In this document: positions 5,562-10,391 of the stretch, piece after piece | How positions within the stretch are numbered: position 1 is the stretch's first letter | Layout: each line of letters begins with the position of its first letter | Position numbers and translations under genes: made by a program | NCBI GenBank assembly: GCA_934177025.1 | Contig: CAKPPA010000029.1 | Span: 1 to 10,391 of the forward strand | Source of the DNA: an uncultured Clostridia bacterium | GTDB taxonomy: Bacteria > Bacillota > Clostridia > Christensenellales > CAG-314 | Length of the DNA stretch: 10,391 bases | Direction of reading: 5' to 3' | The notes under the pieces: model-generated | The model's database searches: none | The model's input: only the letters and a program-made list of their open reading frames with translations | Told to the model about the DNA's origin: nothing

Positions 5562-6692
5562 ATGTTAGAAATTATCGAAATCAAAAGTGCCGATAAAAAG
5601 TATTTCAAAAAGTTCGTCGACTTCCCGAACGAGTTGTATCGCGGATGCCCGTACTACATTCCTTACACTTACGGGGATGAAATCAATTTGCTGAATCCGA
5701 AAAAAAATGCGGCGTTCGAACAATGCAAAGCCAAGTACTTTTTAGCACTGCGCGACGGAAAAGTCGTTGGCCGAATCGCCGGCCTCATTCAGTTAAAGTA
5801 CAACGAACTGAGCGGGGAAAAGCGGATGCGCTTTACGCGGTTCGACTTTGTCAACGATTTGGAAGTAGTGCAAAAACTTTTGGAAAAAGTGGAGGAATTC
5901 GCGCGGGAGGAGGGCATGGACATCGTGCACGGCCCGTTCGGCTTCTACGATATGGATCGGGAAGGCATGCGTGTGGACGGGTTCGACCGCAAAGCAACGC
6001 TTGCCACGAACTACAACTACGACTACTACTATCCGCTCATTCGGCAATGCGGGTACGAGGACGAATGCCTGTGGCACGAGTATCTCATCACCGTGCCGGA
6101 CAAAGTGCCGGACAAAGTGCGTCGCATTGCGGAAATCGCGCGGAAAAGGTATCATCTTTCCCTCGTAAAGGAAAAAAACATCGGGACGTTAATCAAAAAA
6201 TATCAGGATCAAATTTTCGATTTGTACGACCGCGCTTACAGTGTGCTGCACGGCGCAGTGCCGTTGACGCAACGCCTGCGCGATCAAATTGCGGGGCAGT
6301 TCCGTTCCATTATTAATTTGGATTTCTTCCCGCTCGTGGTCAACGAACAGGGCGACGTCGTCGGGCTCGGGCTGGCGTTTACGAATTTGTGCGAATGCTT
6401 CCGTAAATCCGGCGGAAAACTAACCTTGCCTGCCATTTTCGGAATTTTGAACGAAAAAAAGCATCCGACAGGCTCGGAATTGGCGATTGTTGGCGTGGCG
6501 GACGAGTATCGCGCCAAAGGTGCCATGGCAATCATCATGGAGGACATGATCGAAGCCTTTTTGAAGTACGGCATCCGGCAGGTGGAAACCAATCCGGAAT
6601 TAGTAACAAACCATCAAATTCAGTCGTTGTGGGGCGATTTTGAAAAGGAACAGCACAAAAAAGCAAAATCCGTCATTAAATACTTGCAGTAA
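5562..6692 (+). CDS. YghO-like GNAT-family protein of unknown substrate
   Basis: This soluble 376-residue protein resembles the YghO-type family of acyltransferase-fold proteins. The N-terminal part has FPNELYRGCPYYIPY, then ALRDGKVVGRIAGLIQ, a GNAT-like strand pair. The middle has HGPFGFYDMDREGMRVDGFD, a conserved signature of this family. The C-terminal part has a GNAT core with VGVADEYRAKGAMAIIMEDM (R-x-K-G-A in the acetyl-CoA loop position) and ETNPELVTNHQIQSLW. Enzyme activity and substrate are unknown. A GGGGGAA site lies at 5553-5559 before the ATG. A 12-base tandem duplication (6093-6116) gives a repeated VPDK in a linker. It is a single-gene unit with its own promoter candidate and terminator. 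Confidence 0.72.
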   Translation: MLEIIEIKSADKKYFKKFVDFPNELYRGCPYYIPYTYGDEINLLNPKKNAAFEQCKAKYFLALRDGKVVGRIAGLIQLKYNELSGEKRMRFTRFDFVNDLEVVQKLLEKVEEFAREEGMDIVHGPFGFYDMDREGMRVDGFDRKATLATNYNYDYYYPLIRQCGYEDECLWHEYLITVPDKVPDKVRRIAEIARKRYHLSLVKEKNIGTLIKKYQDQIFDLYDRAYSVLHGAVPLTQRLRDQIAGQFRSIINLDFFPLVVNEQGDVVGLGLAFTNLCECFRKSGGKLTLPAIFGILNEKKHPTGSELAIVGVADEYRAKGAMAIIMEDMIEAFLKYGIRQVETNPELVTNHQIQSLWGDFEKEQHKKAKSVIKYLQ

Positions 6693-6697
6693 GCAAC

Positions 6698-6725
6698 AAA
6701 AAGGAGGAGTTTCTCCTCTTTTTTT
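6698..6725 (+). terminator. Intrinsic terminator
   Basis: AAAAAGGAGGAG (6698-6709) pairs with CTCCTCTTTTTT (6713-6724), including one G-U pair, around a TTT loop. A run of seven Ts ends at 6725. It closes the GNAT-family gene six bases after its stop. Confidence 0.92.
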
Positions 6726-6796
6726 CGTTCTTTTTGAAAAAATGCGGAATCGACTCTGAAAAAGCAACAAGTTTCCTTTTCTGTGAAAATATCCGG

Positions 6797-6825
6797 TTGT
6801 AATTTTACATAGAATGTGTTAAAAT
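6797..6825 (+). promoter_or_regulatory. Promoter of the yqhY-nusB operon
   Basis: TTGTAA (6797-6802) and TAAAAT (6820-6825) are separated by 17 bases. The predicted transcript starts near 6832, about 20 bases before the yqhY ATG. The rest of the 6726-6851 gap shows nothing else. Confidence 0.7.
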
Positions 6826-6851
6826 TAAGTCAGTAGGTAAGAGGTTGAAAA

Positions 6852-7208
6852 ATGAAAGTTTACACAAAATCGGATCGAAACGGAAAAACCGAGTACAGTA
6901 GTGCCATAGCGGAACAAATCGTTCGCTACACGCTGGAGGAAATGGACGGCGTCGTCCCGATGAAAAGCAACGCAAAACTGAGCAAAAAGTATCTCAAAGG
7001 CGTCAAAATCGACATGGTCGGAGGGTACCTGTTCGTGGACGTCTACGTTACGTTGCGTGCGGATGCGATTGTGCGCGACATAGCGTTCAAAATTCAACAA
7101 AACATAAAAACGGCAATGGAATCCAGTACGGATTTCAAAGTGAAAACGGTAAACGTGCATATCGTGGACGTGGATTTTTCCGTGAAACAGGAGCAGCCGG
7201 AAGAATAA
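6852..7208 (+). CDS. yqhY: Asp23/Gls24 family protein YqhY
   Basis: This 118-residue protein belongs to the Asp23/Gls24 (DUF322) family of small envelope-stress-associated proteins. The pattern AEQIVRYTLEEMDGVV near residues 20-35, then LSKKYLKGVKIDM and the alternating hydrophobic FVDVYVTLRADAIVRDIA, is typical. A second helix QQNIKTAMES precedes VNVHIVDVDF. In Bacillus the gene just before nusB-folD-xseA is yqhY, the same place as here, although its usual neighbours accB and accC are absent. YqhY is linked in Bacillus to fatty acid precursor metabolism; that role here is inference. The ATG follows AAGAGG (6839-6844) at seven bases. A terminator follows immediately. Confidence 0.88.
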   Translation: MKVYTKSDRNGKTEYSSAIAEQIVRYTLEEMDGVVPMKSNAKLSKKYLKGVKIDMVGGYLFVDVYVTLRADAIVRDIAFKIQQNIKTAMESSTDFKVKTVNVHIVDVDFSVKQEQPEE

Positions 7209-7218
7209 ACAACAATTT

Positions 7219-7245
7219 CCCTTTGGTACGCCAAAGGGCTTTTTT
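7219..7245 (+). terminator. Terminator between yqhY and nusB
   Basis: CCCTTTGG (7219-7226) and CCAAAGGG (7231-7238) form a perfect 8-bp stem with a TACG tetraloop, followed by C and six Ts (7240-7245). It ends two bases before the nusB Shine-Dalgarno GAGAGG (7248-7253). No new promoter is visible after it, so the downstream operon must depend on read-through or on a promoter inside yqhY. Confidence 0.85.
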
Positions 7246-7257
7246 GCGAGAGGTGTT

Positions 7258-7665
7258 ATGAGAAAATACGCGAGAGAAGTGTGTTTGGATTTAGTTTTCG
7301 AGTATCTGTTCAACGGCGTCGAACAAACGGAGTTGGATGCGGAACTGTTCGACACGGAAAAATTAACGGACGAGGATAAAACGTATTTGTTCGGTGTGTA
7401 CCACGGCGTAGTGGAGCAAAAGGAAGCGTTAAAAAACGTCATTGCCGAGTATGCGCGCGGCTATTCCGCGGATCGAATTTTTAAGGTCGATTTTGCGATT
7501 TTGTTGGTAGCGGTGTACGAATTGTTGTACACCGACACGCCTGCGCCCGTCGTCATCAACGAAGCGGCGGATTTGGCGAAAAAGTTTTCGGCGGAAAAAA
7601 GCGTATCCTTCGTGAACGGAATTTTGGCTGCCGTCTACAAAGCAAACAAGGGGGAAAACGAATGA
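7258..7665 (+). CDS. nusB: Transcription antitermination protein NusB
   Basis: NusB binds boxA RNA together with NusE (ribosomal protein S10) and helps RNA polymerase read through rRNA operons. The 135-residue, all-helical product has the standard size. It begins with MRKYAREVCLDLVFEYLF, which matches the RxxARExALQxLYQ helix. It ends with PAPVVINEAADLAKKFSAEKS and FVNGILAAV, the family C-terminal signature (INEAVELAKKY...FVNGVL). The ATG is preceded by GAGAGG at 7248-7253. The stop overlaps the folD start as ATGA (7662-7665). An intrinsic terminator lies directly upstream. Confidence 0.96.
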   Translation: MRKYAREVCLDLVFEYLFNGVEQTELDAELFDTEKLTDEDKTYLFGVYHGVVEQKEALKNVIAEYARGYSADRIFKVDFAILLVAVYELLYTDTPAPVVINEAADLAKKFSAEKSVSFVNGILAAVYKANKGENE

Positions 7666-8525
7666 GTGCATTTTTGTTAAACGGAACGCAGTGTTCCGAA
7701 AAGTTGCGTAATTCGGTTGCCGAGCAGGTAAAACTTCGCAAGGAGCAAACGGGCAAGGACGTAAAATTGTGCGTTGTGCAAGTGGGAGACAATCCTTCGG
7801 GGCTTTCCTACTTAAAAAACAACGTCAAAATTTTTCGCGAACTCGGCATTTTGACGGAAGTCGTGGAACTAGGCGACCTTACGACAACCGAGGAATTAAA
7901 AGCAACGCTACAACGTTTAAACGACGACGAGCAAGTAAACGGCATTTTACTGCAAATGCCGCTGCCGAAGGGCATCGACCGCACCGAAGCGCAAAAAACC
8001 ATTGCCCCGTGGAAGGACGTCGACGGGGTAAATCCGATTTCCGTCGGCAATCTGTTTTTGGGAGATAAGGATGCATTTGTGCCGAACACCCCGGGCGGCG
8101 TGATGGAATTGTTAAAGTTTTACGGCATTTCCGTACAGGGCAAACACGTTGTCGTGTTGGGCCGAAGCAACATTGTCGGCAAGCCTTTGGCGGTGCTTAT
8201 GACGCAGGAAAACGCAACGGTTACGTTGTGCCATTCCAAAACGGAAAACTTGTCGGAAATCACCAAAACCGCGGATATTTTGGTTTCTGCCGTCGGTAAG
8301 GCGGAATGGGTTACGGCGGACATGGTTCGTCCGGGTGCCGTGGTGGTGGACGTCGGCATTAATTTCAAAAGCGGCAAACTGTGCGGCGACGTTGCATTCG
8401 AGGAAGTTTCCGAGGTGGCAGGTTCGCTCACCCCGACGCCGGGCGGCACGGGTCCGATGACGGTTACCATGCTTGCCATGAACACGCTAAAAGCATTCGA
8501 TTTACAACAAAACAACAAAAAATGA
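7662..8525 (+). CDS. folD: FolD, methylene-THF dehydrogenase/cyclohydrolase, atypical active site
   Basis: FolD oxidises 5,10-methylene-THF to methenyl-THF with NADP and usually hydrolyses it to 10-formyl-THF, feeding purine and formyl-Met synthesis. The 287-residue product has the full family length. Tyr50, Gln98 (GILLQMPLP) and Asp121 (KDVDG) sit at the same numbers as the E. coli active-site residues. However, residue 54, the catalytic lysine in the usual Y-x-x-x-K, is Asn here (YLKNN, 7809-7823). The PCTP motif is PNTP, and the C-terminal signature reads TPTPGGTGPMT rather than TPVPGGVGPMT. The nucleotide-binding GRSNIVGKP and ADILVSAVG segments are intact. AAGGGGG at 7648-7654 is a good Shine-Dalgarno. 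The gene overlaps both nusB and xseA by four bases. Cyclohydrolase activity may be lost. Confidence 0.93.
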   Translation: MSAFLLNGTQCSEKLRNSVAEQVKLRKEQTGKDVKLCVVQVGDNPSGLSYLKNNVKIFRELGILTEVVELGDLTTTEELKATLQRLNDDEQVNGILLQMPLPKGIDRTEAQKTIAPWKDVDGVNPISVGNLFLGDKDAFVPNTPGGVMELLKFYGISVQGKHVVVLGRSNIVGKPLAVLMTQENATVTLCHSKTENLSEITKTADILVSAVGKAEWVTADMVRPGAVVVDVGINFKSGKLCGDVAFEEVSEVAGSLTPTPGGTGPMTVTMLAMNTLKAFDLQQNNKK

Positions 8526-9715
8526 ACGTTATCACGGTAACACAACTGTCCAACTTCATCAAAGCAATGTTCGAAAGCGAAACGTTGCTGTTCGATATTC
8601 GCGTCAAGGGGGAAGTTACAAACGTTTCCTATTCGCAGGATGCCGTGTATTTTTCCTTAAAGGACGAAACCTGTCAAATTGCCTGTTTTGCGTTTGGCAA
8701 CGTGTTAACCGTCCCGCTTAAAAACGGCGACCTCGTCACGGTCACGGGGCGACCGAATTTTTTGCCGCGCTACGGCAAAGTTTCCTTTACGGTAAAAAAG
8801 GCGGAAAAGGCAAACGGACAGGGCGAAGCGTATGTACAGTATCTGTTAAAAAAGGAACGTTTGGAAAAGGAAGGTTGCTTCCGCAATCACCGAACGTTAA
8901 AACGTTTTCCGCGTCGTATCGGTGTCGTCAGTTCCCCGAACGGGGCAGTCATTCACGACATGATGCGCGTCATCAAACGGCGCAATCCCGCGTTGGATAT
9001 CGTGCTGTTTCCCGCACGGGTGCAGGGCGATTTTGCGGAAGCGGAAATTTTGCGCGGCATTCGTTGGTTTTCGGAAGCGGACGTGGATGCCGTAGTCGTC
9101 GCACGCGGCGGCGGCAGTGAGGAGGATTTGTCCGTATTTAATTCGGAGGAAATCGTTCGCGCAACCTACGCGTGCAAAAAACCGGTGGTTTCCGCCGTCG
9201 GGCATGAAACGAATTTCACCCTCATCGACTATGCGGCGGACGTGCGCGCGTCCACTCCGTCCGTAGCGGCAGAGTTAATTACCGCCACGCAAGCGGACGT
9301 TCAAAGGGAAGTTTTGTCGCGCCTCATGCAAATGCGCCGCCAAACGGAAAAAAAGTACGCCTTTGCGCGTGCTACCGCCATTACGCGCCTTCGTCGTGCC
9401 GAGCGTGGCTGTGCAAAAAAAATTTCCGAACGGCAAAATGCGTGCGTATCAAAATTGCGGCGTATGCAAACGCTGTGCGAAAAAAAGTGGGCGAATTTGC
9501 AACGCAACGAGGAACTTACCGCCGTTCGGCTGGATGCAAGCAACCCGCTTCGCATTTTAAGGAAGGGTTTTGTCGCGGCGGAAAAGGATGCCTTGCGCAT
9601 CACTTCGGTAACGCAACTTCGTTCGGGCGAGGATGTTCGCTTGTATTTTGCGGACGGCACGGCGGACGCTAGGATAAACAACGTAAAACAAACGGAGAAG
9701 AAAAATGGATTTTGA
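8522..9715 (+). CDS. xseA: Exodeoxyribonuclease VII large subunit
   Basis: XseA is the catalytic subunit of exonuclease VII, which degrades single-stranded DNA from both ends and works as a complex with many XseB copies. The 397-residue product has an N-terminal OB-fold (about residues 1-100, VKGEVTNVSYSQDAVYFSLKD). Next comes the nuclease core with GVVSSPNGAVIHDM (Asp146), VARGGGSEEDL (Arg195) and VSAVGHET (His228). A long Lys/Arg-rich coiled-coil region follows (about 260-350). The end, ASNPLRILRKGF, is typical. The invariant-looking Asp after GHET is Asn231 here. The ATG at 8522 overlaps the folD stop. The upstream bases are an A/C-rich run with no Shine-Dalgarno, so translation is probably coupled. 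The frame is open back to 8381 within folD, but the OB-fold begins at 8522. Confidence 0.95.
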   Translation: MNVITVTQLSNFIKAMFESETLLFDIRVKGEVTNVSYSQDAVYFSLKDETCQIACFAFGNVLTVPLKNGDLVTVTGRPNFLPRYGKVSFTVKKAEKANGQGEAYVQYLLKKERLEKEGCFRNHRTLKRFPRRIGVVSSPNGAVIHDMMRVIKRRNPALDIVLFPARVQGDFAEAEILRGIRWFSEADVDAVVVARGGGSEEDLSVFNSEEIVRATYACKKPVVSAVGHETNFTLIDYAADVRASTPSVAAELITATQADVQREVLSRLMQMRRQTEKKYAFARATAITRLRRAERGCAKKISERQNACVSKLRRMQTLCEKKWANLQRNEELTAVRLDASNPLRILRKGFVAAEKDALRITSVTQLRSGEDVRLYFADGTADARINNVKQTEKKNGF

Positions 9716-9935
9716 TAAACTTACGGCGCGGTTGGACGCAATCCTTTCGCAGTTGGAGTCGGATGCCGTTTCGATGGACGAAAGCCTAAAACTGTTTGAC
9801 GAGGGCGTGGAACTAAGCAAAAGTTATTTGGAAGCACTCAGCCGCTATCAGGGCAAACTGACGCAAATCAGCGAAAAGTTGGACGGCATTGAGGAAGAAT
9901 TTGTACGGACGGAACGAAACGATGACGGAGTTTGA
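9705..9935 (+). CDS. xseB: Exodeoxyribonuclease VII small subunit
   Basis: XseB coats the XseA coiled-coil in exonuclease VII. The 76-residue helical product has the usual length and pattern: FDKLTARLDAILSQLES, MDESLKLFDEGVELSKSYLEAL and KLTQISEKLDG. The start lies 11 bases inside the end of xseA, with GGAGAAG (9694-9700) as ribosome binding site. Its own end overlaps the ispA start by 14 bases. The acidic C-terminal tail is short. Confidence 0.95.
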   Translation: MDFDKLTARLDAILSQLESDAVSMDESLKLFDEGVELSKSYLEALSRYQGKLTQISEKLDGIEEEFVRTERNDDGV

Positions 9936-10391
9936 GGCGTTACTGCAAAAAACAACGGCGGAAATCGACGTTATTTTGGAAAAATTCCTTCCGAACGACG
10001 TCGTCGGTTTTCGCAAAATTCCGGCATACAGTTTGTTCGGCGGAGGCAAACGCCTTCGTCCGTTTTTAACGTTGCAAACGGCGGAGCATTACGGCAAAAA
10101 GGACGAAAATGCGTTGCGGCTTGCGGCGGCGGTGGAAATGATTCACACCTATTCGTTGATTCACGACGATTTGCCTTGCATGGACAACGACGATTATCGT
10201 CGCGGCAGGCTCACGTCCCACAAAAAATTCGGCGAAGCAAACGCAGTGCTTGCGGGCGACGCCTTGTTGAATGCGGCTTACGAAACGCTTTTGTGCGGCA
10301 CAATGACGCCTTCCTACGTTGCGGCATGCCGAACGATTGCGGAAGCGGCAGGGATGTGCGGCATGATTGCGGGGCAAGCGGTGGATGTCGA
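9922..10391 (+). CDS. ispA: Polyprenyl synthetase IspA, 3' end missing
   Basis: This is a (2E,6E)-farnesyl diphosphate synthase-type prenyltransferase, which joins isopentenyl diphosphate to allylic diphosphates to make C15 precursors for undecaprenyl and quinone chains. 156 residues are visible. FGGGKRLRP (about residues 40-48) binds pyrophosphate. The first aspartate-rich motif is IHDDLPCMDNDD, with Asp82, Asp83 and Asp88 and the four-residue spacing typical of bacterial IspA. THKKFGEANAVLAGDALL-type and GQAVDV segments follow (here SHKKFGE). The second aspartate motif lies beyond the window. The ATG at 9922 overlaps xseB by 14 bases, with only a weak GGAACG upstream. Position after xseB matches Bacillota operons, where dxs often follows. 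Confidence 0.92.
   Translation, partial: MTEFEALLQKTTAEIDVILEKFLPNDVVGFRKIPAYSLFGGGKRLRPFLTLQTAEHYGKKDENALRLAAAVEMIHTYSLIHDDLPCMDNDDYRRGRLTSHKKFGEANAVLAGDALLNAAYETLLCGTMTPSYVAACRTIAEAAGMCGMIAGQAVDV

Noticed and set aside
5723..6316. A 197-codon + frame overlapping the GNAT-family gene
   Set aside because: It has Arg/Ser/Ala-rich composition typical of an out-of-frame shadow, with no motif. The main frame has clear family signatures.
8381..8521. Upstream extension of xseA
   Set aside because: It lies entirely within folD. XseA homologues begin at the sequence after 8522, and the ATGA overlap matches the other junctions of this operon.
1..10391. Defence system, prophage, insertion sequence or CRISPR array
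   Set aside because: No transposase, integrase, toxin-antitoxin pair or spaced repeats were found. Every reading frame fits core or common accessory genes, with similar codon habits throughout.

Overview
The window looks like a chromosomal housekeeping region of a low-to-moderate GC Bacillota, most likely an anaerobic, spore-forming Clostridia-type organism. The reasons are two classic Firmicutes gene orders (era-yqzL-recO and yqhY-nusB-folD-xseA-xseB-ispA), a DUF421/DUF4363 membrane pair, a SpoVB-like flippase and a tetrahydrofolate riboswitch controlling an ECF-type folate transporter. I see no mobile element, CRISPR array, tRNA or rRNA. The species cannot be named from this sequence.

Layout. 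(1) Positions 2-1726, + strand: the 3' part of era (ribosome assembly GTPase), a 30-codon yqzL-like gene and recO, closed by a strong hairpin at 1767-1794 that lies between convergent genes. (2) Positions 1817-2862, - strand: a DUF421 (YetF-like) membrane protein and a DUF4363 protein overlapping by ATGA. (3) Positions 2907-3727, + strand: a near-consensus promoter, a THF riboswitch, a leader terminator, a hairpin covering the ribosome binding site, and the folate S-component gene folT. A bidirectional terminator follows at 3792-3820. (4) Positions 3855-5429, - strand: a 14-helix-type polysaccharide/lipid flippase related to SpoVB. (5) Positions 5436-6725, + strand: a promoter, a hairpin-rich leader, a YghO-like GNAT-family protein of unknown substrate, and a terminator. 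(6) Positions 6797-10391, + strand: a promoter, then yqhY (Asp23/Gls24 family), an intrinsic terminator, and a tightly overlapping run nusB-folD-xseA-xseB-ispA, with ispA cut by the window end.

How the parts fit. The last operon couples transcription antitermination (NusB), one-carbon metabolism (FolD), DNA repair (exonuclease VII) and isoprenoid chain synthesis (IspA), mostly through stop/start overlaps that imply translational coupling. Folate appears twice: uptake by FolT under riboswitch control, and FolD in the operon.

The main oddities are two substitutions at catalytic positions in neighbouring genes: Asn54 in FolD, where a catalytic lysine is expected, and Asn231 in XseA, where the GHETD aspartate is expected. 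Also notable are the layered folT leader, a terminator placed directly before the nusB ribosome binding site, and a tiny yqzL gene whose Shine-Dalgarno can be sequestered. I found no convincing wholly new system; most of the window is ordinary core genome.
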